From NCBI GenBank assembly GCA_964436635.1, contig CAYTDM010000010.1:1-64000 (forward strand): a DNA stretch of 64,000 nt. Direction: 5' to 3'. Origin of the DNA: DASRQK01 sp964436635. Lineage in GTDB: Bacteria; Bacteroidota; Bacteroidia; Sphingobacteriales; Sphingobacteriaceae. The notes beneath the pieces are model-generated. The model searched no databases and was not told where the DNA came from. It worked only from the letters and a program-made list of their open reading frames with translations. Shown here piece after piece: positions 48,939-59,108 of this stretch. Made by a program: the position numbers and the translations under genes. Position 1 is the stretch's first letter, and each line of letters opens with the position of its first letter.

Positions 48939-51296
48939 TTAAAAAGGCAGTCCGATTCCAAAGTTATATTGCACAAAGCGGTATCGATCGGGTGCATTGG
49001 TTTGTGCGTACGTTTCTTTAAATGCTTTTGCGCCAGCAAACCATTTATTAATTACCCACTGAGTAGATCCTGAGAATTGTGGGTCTTTAATTTTTGCCCC
49101 CACATCGAAACGAATTATAAAATAGTCTAAATCAAATCGTAGTCCCGTTCCAGCCCCAATTCCCAGCTGACCTAAAAATTTGTTGCCATCGAATTTTCCA
49201 CCGGGTGTAAGTTGTTGCTCGCGCAACTGCCAAATATTTCCAATATCCGTGAAAGCTACGCCATTTACCTTTGCGCCCCAAAAATTATTCATGATTCGAA
49301 AACGGTACTCAAGATTCGATTCAAATTTTATCTCTCCTAATTGATCCAAATTTCTCAGGTTCATTCTAAGGGATGGATCTAAATCTTTCCGGTTGTAATT
49401 TCCTGGACCCAATGTTCTCGCTTGCCAGGCGCGCATGCCGTTCATTCCTCCTCCGAAAAAGCTTTTTTCAAAGATTAATAGGCTGGAATTATTCCCATAC
49501 GGAATGGCAATCCCCGGATTTATTCTGAAAACAAGCTGTCTATCTCCGCCTAAATGCTTATAAAAGCGAATATCGGTTTCGAGTTTTGCATATTGAAGAA
49601 AGGGTACGCCAAACACTTGTTTTTCACCTTCTTCATTTTGACTAAAGTCAAAAATCGTGCTGCTTAAATCAAGTAGATTGCCACTTAAATCCACGGAACT
49701 TTTTAAGTAGACAAACGATTCTTTTCTTAGTAATTTGGGTGCATTTAAGGTGAATACATATTGTGAACCAAGGCCAAAATAGGCTCGATTATTACTCCTT
49801 ACATAAAGCAAATAGCCTTTATCGATTAATTCTTCAGCAAAATCACCGTCTAAGCGACCATGGCGATATTCCAAAACCAATGGTGAAAGTTGATGCAGTT
49901 TATTAGCGCTGGAATTCCAGTTATAAGTCACTGTATTTACCGCATATCGATTTGAATAGGTAGCCACTTGATCGAAGATTTGTAGGGATGAAGTAAAGGT
50001 GGTCTTAGGGATTCCTACGTTATTAGGGGCTTTCAAACCGAAGGGTACGAGCAATCTGGGAACGGAAATGTTGACCCCAATCTGAAAATCATTGTTAAAA
50101 ACTCGATCAAATAAAGGTCCGTGTAACCTTGAATCAAATAAAAGTCCGTATCCTAATTTTATATCCAATTGCTCAGAGCCGCCAAATAGGTTGCGGTGAG
50201 AAAAGGTATTGGCTAAATTAAATCCGCTCATTCCTCCACTGAAGGTGTATTCCCCTTCGATTTGATTCGACATAAAAGCCCTTGGAACTAATTCATAAGC
50301 CAGTGTCAGGCGGTGGGTGTCCAGTTTTACATATTGGCTATTTACAGTTCTAAAGCTGTTTAATTCAAATAATCGATCAAAGGTTAGGTTTTCGTTGTCG
50401 AGGTTATAGATTTCCCCTGGGCGTTGAAAAAAATATCGTTCTAATGCTTTTGCACGAAACTTTTTCGTGTAGTCATAAAATGTTAACCCGTCGCTAGTTT
50501 GGGTAATTTTTGGTTCCTCAAAGTTTCTTTCTTCTTCTTGGTAGCGGATGTTTACTTCCGTGTTAGCTACGGTGTATTTTGTATAAGCGGATTGGCCCGG
50601 CACGTTATCTATGTGTAGACGCAACTTCGCTTGTTTGTTTTCCCGCGAAGTGTCTAATTCTATGTACATGTTTTGACGCGTATAATCGATGTAGCCGTTT
50701 CTCTTCATTAATAAATAAATCGATTCTCGTTCGGCTGCAATGGAATCTACGTCTAATCTGGATCCTGGGAATATACTCGAGAAAGTGTGTTTGTTTTGTA
50801 AATACAAGACAGCAATGGTGGGATCTTTTATCTCTAATAACACGCTTTCAATCGTATATGGGCTTCCTGGATTTGCATTAAAGCTTAAGTGCGCACGTTT
50901 ACCCTGATAAAAAATGCTGTCATTTACTTGCGCATCCAGGTAACCTTTATTAAATAAAAATCGATTGATTTGCAGTTCGGACAGGTCCACCAGCGCGGTG
51001 TCTAAAATATGGGGTGCCTCTCCAACACGGCGAATATTCTGCGTTTTATATTGTCCGTTTCGAGTGTTTACTAAGTGATATAAAAATAAATTAATGCGGG
51101 AATTTGGGCGTAGGTTTTGAGGAATATAAGCCTGGGCCTCTTCTTCCAAATGGGTTTCTAAGCCATTAATTTCAGTTTTAGTAACCAAGGCTTGGCCCTC
51201 TTCGAGAAACCGAGTCGATCGACAACCGGCTGAAAATAACAACAAAAACCCTATACTTGCATAGAGAAAAACTTTCTTGTAATTACATTCAATCAT
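48939..51296 (-). CDS. tamL: TamL-type BamA-family outer-membrane lipoprotein
   Basis: 785 residues from the ATG at 51296 (an ATG at 51311 adds five). The N-terminus is a lipoprotein signal with lipobox FSAGC. POTRA-like domains fill residues about 30-390, and a C-terminal 16-strand OMP85 barrel runs to the final FGIGLPF. The lid-loop motif appears near GNYNRKDLDPSLRMN. A lipidated TamA is the form described in Bacteroidota. TamB is not adjacent. The start lies only five bases from the divergent methyltransferase start. Confidence 0.82.
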   Translation of the reverse strand: MIECNYKKVFLYASIGFLLLFSAGCRSTRFLEEGQALVTKTEINGLETHLEEEAQAYIPQNLRPNSRINLFLYHLVNTRNGQYKTQNIRRVGEAPHILDTALVDLSELQINRFLFNKGYLDAQVNDSIFYQGKRAHLSFNANPGSPYTIESVLLEIKDPTIAVLYLQNKHTFSSIFPGSRLDVDSIAAERESIYLLMKRNGYIDYTRQNMYIELDTSRENKQAKLRLHIDNVPGQSAYTKYTVANTEVNIRYQEEERNFEEPKITQTSDGLTFYDYTKKFRAKALERYFFQRPGEIYNLDNENLTFDRLFELNSFRTVNSQYVKLDTHRLTLAYELVPRAFMSNQIEGEYTFSGGMSGFNLANTFSHRNLFGGSEQLDIKLGYGLLFDSRLHGPLFDRVFNNDFQIGVNISVPRLLVPFGLKAPNNVGIPKTTFTSSLQIFDQVATYSNRYAVNTVTYNWNSSANKLHQLSPLVLEYRHGRLDGDFAEELIDKGYLLYVRSNNRAYFGLGSQYVFTLNAPKLLRKESFVYLKSSVDLSGNLLDLSSTIFDFSQNEEGEKQVFGVPFLQYAKLETDIRFYKHLGGDRQLVFRINPGIAIPYGNNSSLLIFEKSFFGGGMNGMRAWQARTLGPGNYNRKDLDPSLRMNLRNLDQLGEIKFESNLEYRFRIMNNFWGAKVNGVAFTDIGNIWQLREQQLTPGGKFDGNKFLGQLGIGAGTGLRFDLDYFIIRFDVGAKIKDPQFSGSTQWVINKWFAGAKAFKETYAQTNAPDRYRFVQYNFGIGLPF

Positions 51297-51301
51297 CAAG
51301 T

Positions 51302-52057
51302 ATGTTGTCAAAATCCCAGATTCGATTTATAACTGCCTTAAAACAAAAAAAGTATCGCAAAGAGCACGGGGCTTTTATCGTTGAAGGAGCAAAGTCTGTG
51401 CGAGAGTTCATTGCGTCCGATTATCAAGTTCATTCTATATACTGTACCCCTGATACCCTTGCAAAAATGGGTAAAATCCCTCAAAATATACAATTATTTG
51501 AGATAAGCTCGGATGATCTGTTGAAAATATCTAATTTAACCACTCCTCAAGGGGTATTGGCGGTGGTCGCCATTCCGAATCAACCAGCTGAGGATTCTGC
51601 ATCCACAGGCTTTACGATAGTATTGGATGACGTACAAGATCCAGGAAATTTAGGCACCATCATTCGTACTGCGGACTGGTTTGGAATCAAAAAAATCGTT
51701 TGTTCTATAGGCTCAGTGGATGCATACAACCCGAAAACGGTGCAAGCAACCATGGGTTCATTGTCAAGGATGCAGATTGAATACCATGATTTGTCTTCAT
51801 GGTTCGCTCACTCAAATTTGCCTGTGTATGGAGCCTTGTTGGATGGCACCTCGATATATGAGGTTGACTTTAAAGATCAAGGTTTTATTTTGCTTGGCAA
51901 CGAAGGCAGTGGGATATCTCAAGAATTACAAACCTTTATTACAGAATCTGTCACCATACCTCGAGGAGGGAATGCCGAATCCCTGAATGTGGCCATTTCA
52001 GCCGCTATTTTTTGTTCGGAGTTATTTCGGCAGGCAAGTTCAAAATCTAAATTGTAA
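51302..52057 (+). CDS. TrmH/SpoU family RNA 2'-O-methyltransferase
   Basis: 251 residues from the ATG at 51302. An N-terminal substrate-binding domain begins KYRKEHGAFIVEGAKSVRE. The SPOUT knot motifs are VLDDVQDPGNLGTIIRTAD, LLGNEGSGISQEL and IPRGGNAESLNVAISAA. It methylates rRNA or tRNA; the target is not predictable. It is head-to-head with tamL with a five-base gap. Confidence 0.9.
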   Translation: MLSKSQIRFITALKQKKYRKEHGAFIVEGAKSVREFIASDYQVHSIYCTPDTLAKMGKIPQNIQLFEISSDDLLKISNLTTPQGVLAVVAIPNQPAEDSASTGFTIVLDDVQDPGNLGTIIRTADWFGIKKIVCSIGSVDAYNPKTVQATMGSLSRMQIEYHDLSSWFAHSNLPVYGALLDGTSIYEVDFKDQGFILLGNEGSGISQELQTFITESVTIPRGGNAESLNVAISAAIFCSELFRQASSKSKL

Positions 52058-52097
52058 TTCATTGGAAAATTCAATACTTTTGAAGCATTAAGCAGCT

Positions 52098-53240
52098 ATG
52101 GCAATAGAATTTTACGGCGATTTTAAGCTAGGAATATTAGGAGGCGGTCAACTCGGTCGCATGTTGATTCAAGACGCGATCAATTATAATGTTGATATCA
52201 GTATCTTAGACCCGGACCCCAACGCACCTTGTAAACATTTATGTTCTCATTTCAAAGTGGGCGCATTAAATGATTTTGACACGGTCTATGAATTCGGGAA
52301 GGATCTCGATATGTTGACCATCGAAATTGAGAAGGTGAATGTAGACGCGTTAGAAAAATTAGAAGAAGAGGGCGTAAAGGTGTACCCACCATCCCGCATT
52401 ATTCGACTCATTCAAGATAAAGGTTTGCAAAAGCAATTCTTCAAGCAAAACGATATTCCTACCGCACCTTTTCAGATGATTTCACATCCTTCAGAATTGT
52501 CGGAAGTGGGTTGGAACTTGCCCTATATTCAAAAGTTACGTAAGGATGGGTACGATGGCCGGGGGGTTAAAAAGATCGTGGATGAAGCCGATATTCAGTC
52601 CGCTTTTGAAGCGCCCAGCTTAATCGAAGAATGGATAGATTTTGAAAAAGAAATCGCTGTCATCGTTTCTCGGAATGAACAAGGTGAATTATCTACCTTC
52701 CCCTGTGTGGAAATGGACTTTAATCCACAAGTTAATTTAGTCGAATTTTTGATTTCACCTTCTATATTGCCATTAGAAATCCAACAACAAGCCGAGCACA
52801 TCGCAAGAAAAATTGCGACCGACCTTCAAATGGTTGGGATTTTGGCGGTGGAGATGTTTTTAACAAAAGAAGGCACTTTGCTCGTCAACGAATTGGCACC
52901 AAGACCACATAATAGCGGGCATCATACCATTGAAGGGAACTACACCTCCCAATTTGCGCAGCATTTAAGATCCATTTTTAATTTATCACCGGGAGATACC
53001 GGTGCGAGAAGCACTGCAGTCATGATTAATCTGCTCGGTGAAGAAGGACACGATGGATTAGCGACTTATAAAGGCATAGAAGAGATTATGAAAATGCCTG
53101 GCGTATATGTGCATTTGTATGGAAAAAAATTCACGAAACCTTTCCGAAAAATGGGCCACATTACTATCATCAATGATGACCGTGAAGAAGCCATTGAAAT
53201 CGCACGAACTGTTCAGCAAACCATTAAATCCATCACCTAA
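52098..53240 (+). CDS. purK: 5-(carboxyamino)imidazole ribonucleotide synthase
   Basis: 380 residues, ATP-grasp fold. It starts KLGILGGGQLGRMLIQDA. The ATP site includes QKLRKDGYDGRGVKKI and EEWIDFEKEIAVIVSR, and the substrate/metal site includes NELAPRPHNSGHHTIEG. It carboxylates AIR with bicarbonate in purine synthesis. purE follows after 10 bases. Confidence 0.95.
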   Translation: MAIEFYGDFKLGILGGGQLGRMLIQDAINYNVDISILDPDPNAPCKHLCSHFKVGALNDFDTVYEFGKDLDMLTIEIEKVNVDALEKLEEEGVKVYPPSRIIRLIQDKGLQKQFFKQNDIPTAPFQMISHPSELSEVGWNLPYIQKLRKDGYDGRGVKKIVDEADIQSAFEAPSLIEEWIDFEKEIAVIVSRNEQGELSTFPCVEMDFNPQVNLVEFLISPSILPLEIQQQAEHIARKIATDLQMVGILAVEMFLTKEGTLLVNELAPRPHNSGHHTIEGNYTSQFAQHLRSIFNLSPGDTGARSTAVMINLLGEEGHDGLATYKGIEEIMKMPGVYVHLYGKKFTKPFRKMGHITIINDDREEAIEIARTVQQTIKSIT

Positions 53241-53250
53241 TTTTTAAATA

Positions 53251-53760
53251 ATGGAAAACTCAATGAATCCGAAGGTAGGTATTATAATGGGAAGTCAATC
53301 GGACTTGCCTGTTATGCAAGATGCGGCGACTATTCTTAAAGAATTTGGTGTGGCTATAGAAGTTACCGTTGTGTCCGCACACCGAACTCCTGAAAGAATG
53401 TTTGAATACGCAAAATCTGCTGCTGATCGAGGAATTCAAGTGATTATTGCGGGAGCGGGTGGCGCGGCGCATTTACCAGGGATGGTGGCTTCCATCACGA
53501 CCTTGCCGGTAATCGGTGTTCCTGTAAAATCCAGTAACTCCATCGATGGTTGGGATTCGGTTTTATCTATTTTGCAAATGCCTAATGGAATTCCAGTGGC
53601 GACTGTGGCGTTAAATGCTGCAAAGAATGCAGGTATTTTGGCTGCGCAAATTTTGGCCACTGCTTCCCCAAGTTTGAGGGAAAAATTGGCTGCATATAAA
53701 GAAGAATTGGCAGCGAAAGTTTTGCAAAGTGCCGAGGAGCTGGAGAAGCGTTCAAAATAG
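53251..53760 (+). CDS. purE: N5-carboxyaminoimidazole ribonucleotide mutase
   Basis: 169 residues, class I PurE. Motifs: IIMGSQSDLPVMQDA, VSAHRTPERMFEYA with the catalytic His, GAGGAAHLPGMVAS, and the class I GxxxxGxDSxLSxxxMPxGxPV-type loop seen here as LLQMPNGIPVATVAL-like (ILQMPNGIPVATVAL). It converts the PurK product to CAIR. The ATG at 53266 is an alternative start. Confidence 0.95.
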   Translation: MENSMNPKVGIIMGSQSDLPVMQDAATILKEFGVAIEVTVVSAHRTPERMFEYAKSAADRGIQVIIAGAGGAAHLPGMVASITTLPVIGVPVKSSNSIDGWDSVLSILQMPNGIPVATVALNAAKNAGILAAQILATASPSLREKLAAYKEELAAKVLQSAEELEKRSK

Positions 53761-53811
53761 GAAATCGCCGGGCTCTGCGGTTTGCGAAGCCTTTCCAATG
53801 AAAATAAGCAC

Positions 53812-54795
53812 ATGATAATTACTCAGTTTAGAAAATATACACCGCTTAATATCCTTATTCTGGTGGTGCTGGGACTCGTTTTATGTGTGCACGCGGTGTT
53901 AAATTATCCTGCGAACCTTAGCCGCCCCTTAGTGGAGCCTGGATTATTGCTGCCTTTTGGGCAGAATTATCAATTAGCTCTTTCTCCGACGGTCAATGTA
54001 TTAGGCACCTTGTTCATTACGATTTTGCAGGGTTTATACTTGAACCGAGTTTTAAATAATTATAATTTTTTTGGTAAGCCAAGTTTTCTGGTCGCCCTGC
54101 TATATTTAACGATCGCGAGCTTAAGTGATTCTTTTCTGGTGCTATCGCCGGTGCTATTATGCAATTTTATTTTTATCTGGATGCTGGATAAACTGATGGG
54201 GATTTATCATCGTGATGAGGTGAAATCGACCCTGTTTGATTTAGGTATTTTAGTGGCGATAGGGAGTTTGATCTACTTTCCATTTGTAATCATGCTGCTG
54301 GCGCTGTGGGCAGGATTAAGGATATTCAGGCCTTTTAATTGGAGAGAATGGACTGCAGCTTTGCTTGGGTGTCTATCCGTTTTCTTTTTGTTATGGGTGT
54401 TGTATTTTTGGAACGGCATGGAGGGGCAGTACACCACATTTTGGATGCCTTACTTATCTCCTACCTTCACCATCTTTCAAATGGAATTGCAGGAATATAT
54501 TCTGTGGGCTACTGTGTTTTTTATTCTAATATTGAGTTTGAACGTGTTGCGGGAAAACATTTTTAAACGCATCGTATTCATTAGAAAAATCGTACAACTT
54601 TTATTTATCATGTTGCTGTTTGCTTTTTTAGCAATCTTTTTTGAACAAGGTAAAGAACACACGCATTTTTTGTTAATGGTTCCGCCTTTATCCATCTACG
54701 CAGCTTATTATTTCCATTTTGCCAAAACGAAGTGGTTTTATGAGTCCGTATATCTGATTTTGTTTGCGTTAATCGTGATTTTCCAAATATTGTAA
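53812..54795 (+). CDS. DUF6427-like multi-span membrane protein
   Basis: 327 residues from the ATG at 53812 (MIITQFRKYTPLNILIL). Eight to ten hydrophobic helices cover the whole length. This N-terminal pattern (MI-x-x-F-R-K-x-x-P-x-N-I) is typical of the Bacteroidota DUF6427 membrane family, whose function is unknown. The gene lies after purE and before an OMP gene on the same strand. Confidence 0.7.
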   Translation: MIITQFRKYTPLNILILVVLGLVLCVHAVLNYPANLSRPLVEPGLLLPFGQNYQLALSPTVNVLGTLFITILQGLYLNRVLNNYNFFGKPSFLVALLYLTIASLSDSFLVLSPVLLCNFIFIWMLDKLMGIYHRDEVKSTLFDLGILVAIGSLIYFPFVIMLLALWAGLRIFRPFNWREWTAALLGCLSVFFLLWVLYFWNGMEGQYTTFWMPYLSPTFTIFQMELQEYILWATVFFILILSLNVLRENIFKRIVFIRKIVQLLFIMLLFAFLAIFFEQGKEHTHFLLMVPPLSIYAAYYFHFAKTKWFYESVYLILFALIVIFQIL

Positions 54796-54861
54796 GTGTT
54801 TGTGAAGCAGTCTTTTAACCTTTTTTAACAAAAACTAATCCCTTAAAGCCTAAAAAATAGA

Positions 54862-54869
54862 TAGCTTTG
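54862..54869 (+). promoter_or_regulatory. -7 box TAGCTTTG before the OMP-lptC genes
   Basis: An exact TAnnTTTG match 48 bases before the ATG at 54918. The -33 region is unclear. Confidence 0.45.
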
Positions 54870-54917
54870 CATGCGGCTTGCTGTATATTAGTAAGCTTCA
54901 AAACGATAGAGAGATCC

Positions 54918-56210
54918 ATGAAGAAATCCTTAATTTTAATTTTATCAGCTGTTTGTATTCCTGTTTTTGGACTGTTTGCACAAAAAGCTAGTACCTCTTC
55001 GCCGTATTCAAAATTTGGTATAGGCGACACGCGTGTCAATCAACTTCCACAACTTCGTGCGATGGGTGGAATCGTGAGCGGAGTTCGACATATTGGACTA
55101 TATAGCAACATCAATGTGGATAATCCAGCATCTTATTCGGCCTTCCAATTTACGGTCATCGATGCAGGCGTGAACGGCAATATTGCAGAATTAAGTAATG
55201 GTACAAAATCTGAAACCAGCTATAACTATAATTTAAGCCATGTGAATTTTGGTTTTCCATTAGGAACCGCTGGCGGTATAAGCATGGGTGTGCGTCCTTT
55301 CTCAGAAGTCGGGTATAATCAAGTGATCCCTGATAGGATCGATACGACCCGCGTAAATCGAGGCTATGCCGGAGAAGGTGGAACCAATGCTGCATACATT
55401 GGATATGGAGTGCGTTTAAATCCGAATATTAGTGTGGGGGTAAACTTTAATTATGTGTTTGGTAAGATTAATCACATTCGTGGGGTTGAGATGCCGGATC
55501 AAGTAGGCGCATTCAACACGCGTGAAAACGTAGAAACATTTATTAACGGGTTTTCATTTGGTTATGGTGCCCAATACTTCAAGCCGTTATCTGGAGGTTA
55601 TATTTTGGTTTTAGGTTATAACGGTGCTATAGGGTCAAATTTGAATGCAGATAAGGATGTATTAACTGTTCGCACAAATTCAAAATTAGAAGACGGAACC
55701 GCTTATTTACCGATTGATACCATTTCGTTTTTTGAGGGGCAAAATGAAAAAATCAACATGCCTTTCAAACACAGCGCTGGATTTACCCTATCAAAGGGAA
55801 ATAAATGGATGGTCGGAGCAGACGTGAACTATGAAACGTGGTCAACGTTCAAACAAGGCAATCAACCTCAAACCTTACGTGATAGTTATGGATTTGCTGT
55901 GGGAGCTCAGTTAACCCCAGACCCAACTTCTGTAAATTATTTAGACATTGTGGATTACCGTGTGGGGTTCAATTATAAACAAACGCCTATTCAAATAGGT
56001 GGGGAAGGCGTGGATCAGATGGCGGTGTCCTTTGGATTAGGCTTGCCATTGCCGACCATGTTCGGTTTCTCCTTTAATAAAGTGAATTTAGCAGCTGAAA
56101 TCGGCCAAATGGGGAAAGTCTCGAATCACTTAGTGCGTGAGCGCTTTGTTAATTTCAGTTTAGGATTTACCTTAAATGACAGTTGGTTTAGAAGACCTGC
56201 ATACGATTAA
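54918..56210 (+). CDS. outer-membrane barrel protein (FadL/OMPP1-like)
   Basis: 430 residues from the ATG at 54918. The signal peptide is MKKSLILILSAVCIPVFG with cleavage near LFAQ. The mature part begins SSPYSKFGIGD and NNPASY-like DNPASYSAFQ, the pattern of Bacteroidota outer-membrane barrels related to FadL/TodX transporters. Repeated amphipathic strands follow, with a terminal aromatic end (NFSLGFTLND). The ligand is unknown. It precedes lptC by 17 bases, which suggests co-transcription. Confidence 0.78.
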   Translation: MKKSLILILSAVCIPVFGLFAQKASTSSPYSKFGIGDTRVNQLPQLRAMGGIVSGVRHIGLYSNINVDNPASYSAFQFTVIDAGVNGNIAELSNGTKSETSYNYNLSHVNFGFPLGTAGGISMGVRPFSEVGYNQVIPDRIDTTRVNRGYAGEGGTNAAYIGYGVRLNPNISVGVNFNYVFGKINHIRGVEMPDQVGAFNTRENVETFINGFSFGYGAQYFKPLSGGYILVLGYNGAIGSNLNADKDVLTVRTNSKLEDGTAYLPIDTISFFEGQNEKINMPFKHSAGFTLSKGNKWMVGADVNYETWSTFKQGNQPQTLRDSYGFAVGAQLTPDPTSVNYLDIVDYRVGFNYKQTPIQIGGEGVDQMAVSFGLGLPLPTMFGFSFNKVNLAAEIGQMGKVSNHLVRERFVNFSLGFTLNDSWFRRPAYD

Positions 56211-56227
56211 TTCGAAATTTTAAGATC

Positions 56228-56797
56228 ATGAAAGTATTCAGCAGCCTTGCGGTACTTTGTGTTTTAATCCTTTTTGCTTCTTGTGAACCGGATCTCAAGG
56301 AAGTGGATAGAATTGCTTCTATTCAAGCAGAAGAGCCAGTGGATGTGTCGACCGGAGTGGTTATTTTTTTCAGCGATTCCGCAAACGTTAAAGCCCGATT
56401 AGAGGCTCCAGAGATGCGTAACTATTCATCGGAAGCGCAACCTTATTACGAGTTCCAAAAAGGCATTACGATATATTTTTATGATGAAAACGGGCAGGAA
56501 AGCCAAGTCATCACCGCCGATTATGCAGTGCGCAGAACGGTGGACGAAATCGTTGAGTTTCGAAATAACGTAGTGATAACGCGCTCAGACGGCATGATTA
56601 TCAAAACCGAAGAACTCATCCATAACGAAAAAGAAAACACCTTTTATAACAGCGTTCCAATCTTTGGATATTCGAAAGACGGCAGAAACACATTTTCAGG
56701 AGCTTCCTTCAAATCCGACGGAGATTTCAAAGAGATCGAGGTTCAGAATACTACAGGTGTGATGCACATGGACGAAAGTCGTACTCCTGGATTTTAA
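56228..56797 (+). CDS. lptC: LptC, LPS export protein (lipoprotein form)
   Basis: 189 residues. The N-terminal signal ends in LFASC, a lipobox, so the protein is probably lipid-anchored rather than held by a membrane helix as in E. coli. The rest is the beta-jellyroll LptC/OstA fold: SANVKARLEAPEMRNYS, then YFYDENGQESQVITADYAV and NNVVITRSDGMIIKTEEL. It passes LPS from the LptBFG transporter to LptA. Confidence 0.85.
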   Translation: MKVFSSLAVLCVLILFASCEPDLKEVDRIASIQAEEPVDVSTGVVIFFSDSANVKARLEAPEMRNYSSEAQPYYEFQKGITIYFYDENGQESQVITADYAVRRTVDEIVEFRNNVVITRSDGMIIKTEELIHNEKENTFYNSVPIFGYSKDGRNTFSGASFKSDGDFKEIEVQNTTGVMHMDESRTPGF

Positions 56798-56972
56798 CAA
56801 GCAGCTTTGCTCCAGAATTTTACCTAATTTTCGGCTCTAATAAATAGGTATTTTAATTATTTTCTATTTTTTTTTATAAAAGTTGTATCTTGCGCCTCAT
56901 TTTGGATAAACTCTAAATAGATAAGTCCACTTATAGTGCATATTATCAAGTAAAAAACTATTATTTTTCGAT

Positions 56973-59087
56973 ATGGGATTAATGAATTATTTGCGGAATC
57001 GAGCTGGAGTGGTGATTGTTTCTTTCATCGGTTTTGCGATTGTTGCGTTTTTATTGGGTGACGTTGTGAATTATGGCACACCATTTTGGGCTAGACAACA
57101 GAATCAAGTGGGTGTTATTAACGGGAACGTGATAGACTATAATGATTTTAGCCAACAAGTGGACCAAACCACAGAGATGTACCGTCAACAACTTGGCGGA
57201 AATTTAAATCCTCAAATGAGAACTTGGGCATTGGATCAGGTTTGGAGTCAATTCGTTAATCGTGAATTGTTAAATAGTGAAGTTGAAAAAATTGGTTTGA
57301 CTGTCGGAAAGGCGGAATTAAACGAGTTGGTAAGCGGAAATAATCCATCTTACCAAATCTTACAAGCTTTTTCAAATCCTCAGACAGGTCAATACGATCG
57401 CCAGCAATTATTATCATTCATCAGCCAAGTAGGAACTCTTCCTGCTAACCATGAAGCTGTATTGCAGTGGAGTGCTTTGCTTGAGAATGTAGTAAGTGAG
57501 CAATTAAACATGAAGTATAATAGCCTAGTAAGCAATAGCGTTTACGTGACGAACTTGGAGGCGAATGACGAGTACACAAGAAGAAATAAGCTTGCTAATT
57601 TTGAATATGTTCAATTAGATTATGCAAGCATTGCTGATGAAGCTATTACCTTGACAGACGCAGATTACAAAGCTTATTACGATGAAAACAGAAAGTTATT
57701 TGTTAATCTTGAAGAAACCAGAGACTTACTATTTGTAGAGTTTGATGCGAGTCCTAAAGCTCAAGATACCCTAAGAGTGTTAGAGCAAGTGCAAGGTTTA
57801 GCTACTCAATTAGCAGAAACAAAAGCAGATTCATTGTTTGCGGCAGTAAACTCTGATACCAAATATCCTTTTATGTATTATAAGAAAGGTGCAGTGAGCC
57901 CTTCTTTAGATTCATTAGTATTCAAAGCGTCAAAAGGAACAGTGGTCGGACCGGTGTATAATAACGGTGCGTTCGAAGTGGCTAAAGTAATCGATGTGCG
58001 TATGAGTCCAGATTCGATTAAAGCAAGCCATATTTTATTGAATCCAGTGATGGAAGGTGGGCAGGATTTGGCTCGCGCAAAAGCTGACTCTATTCGTAAC
58101 TTAGTTCGTAATGGTGAAAGCTTCTCTGCATTAGCGATCCAATTCAGTGTGGACGAAGGCAGTAAAGTAAACGGAGGAGAATTAGGAACGTTCCCAAGAG
58201 GTTACATGGTTCCTGAATTTGAAGAAGCCGTTTTTGACGCTCGTAAAGGAGAAGTGATCGTTGTGAATTCTCAATTTGGTGTTCACATTGTTAAAGTTGA
58301 AGATGTCATCGGAAATTCACAAGTGGTGAAATTGGCGATTATCGACAAAGCCATTACAAGTGGAAAAGAAACCATCGATGAAGCATATAGCCATGCTACC
58401 GCGTTTTTCGGTGAAGTAAAAGATAATGATTTAGTCGGGTTAGCACAAAGCAAAGGCTTAGAAGTAAAAGAAGCGAAGCATGTAAATGGTCGTTCTTCTA
58501 TGTTAGAATCTACGATGGTAAAACGCGATTTAGTTCGTTGGGCATTTGATGCGAAAAAAGGCGATGTTTCTGATAAAATTTACGAGTCAGAAAACAACGA
58601 TAAATACATCGTGGCTCAAGTAACCGAAATTCGCCCTAAAGGTCAATTGCCTTTGGATGCTGTAAAAGAAACTATTAAAAACGATGTGTTGGATATGGTG
58701 AAAGCGAAACAATTAACTGAAAAGGCAAATGCAGCGTTGGCGCAAGGGGGTGATTTAGCATCGATCGCTTCGCGCTTAAATGCTTCTACTGAAATCGTAG
58801 AAAACATTGCGTTAGCGAATCCGGTATTGCCAAGTGTAGGAATGGAATATTCAGTAGTGGGAGCAGCTTTTGGTTCAGAATTGAATAAAGTAGTGGGTCC
58901 GATTAAAGGATACCATGGGGTATATTTACTGCAGGTTCAAGGTTTTGTTAATCCGGAGGCTCCAACTGTGTTAAGTGAATTGAAACGTCAGTTAGAGCAG
59001 TCGCAAGTTCAGCGCACTTGGAACTCGGTGTTCAAAGCCTTGTTAGATAATGCCAAGGTTACTGATAATAGAGCGCGGTTCTTCTAA
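56973..59087 (+). CDS. PpiD-like peptidyl-prolyl isomerase/foldase
   Basis: 704 residues. One N-terminal membrane helix (VVIVSFIGFAIVAFLLGDV, about 14-32) anchors a periplasmic chaperone. A SurA/PpiD N-terminal helical domain runs to about 220. A parvulin rotamase domain (about 345-445) has IKASHILLNP, FSALAIQFSVDEGSKVNGG and GTFPRGYMVPEFEEAVF. A second, degenerate rotamase-like region follows near 520-610. It helps outer-membrane proteins fold. A weak promoter-like TGTATCTTG lies at about 56,884. Confidence 0.88.
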   Translation: MGLMNYLRNRAGVVIVSFIGFAIVAFLLGDVVNYGTPFWARQQNQVGVINGNVIDYNDFSQQVDQTTEMYRQQLGGNLNPQMRTWALDQVWSQFVNRELLNSEVEKIGLTVGKAELNELVSGNNPSYQILQAFSNPQTGQYDRQQLLSFISQVGTLPANHEAVLQWSALLENVVSEQLNMKYNSLVSNSVYVTNLEANDEYTRRNKLANFEYVQLDYASIADEAITLTDADYKAYYDENRKLFVNLEETRDLLFVEFDASPKAQDTLRVLEQVQGLATQLAETKADSLFAAVNSDTKYPFMYYKKGAVSPSLDSLVFKASKGTVVGPVYNNGAFEVAKVIDVRMSPDSIKASHILLNPVMEGGQDLARAKADSIRNLVRNGESFSALAIQFSVDEGSKVNGGELGTFPRGYMVPEFEEAVFDARKGEVIVVNSQFGVHIVKVEDVIGNSQVVKLAIIDKAITSGKETIDEAYSHATAFFGEVKDNDLVGLAQSKGLEVKEAKHVNGRSSMLESTMVKRDLVRWAFDAKKGDVSDKIYESENNDKYIVAQVTEIRPKGQLPLDAVKETIKNDVLDMVKAKQLTEKANAALAQGGDLASIASRLNASTEIVENIALANPVLPSVGMEYSVVGAAFGSELNKVVGPIKGYHGVYLLQVQGFVNPEAPTVLSELKRQLEQSQVQRTWNSVFKALLDNAKVTDNRARFF

Positions 59088-59108
59088 GAATTCTGCGTTG
59101 ATTTAAGG

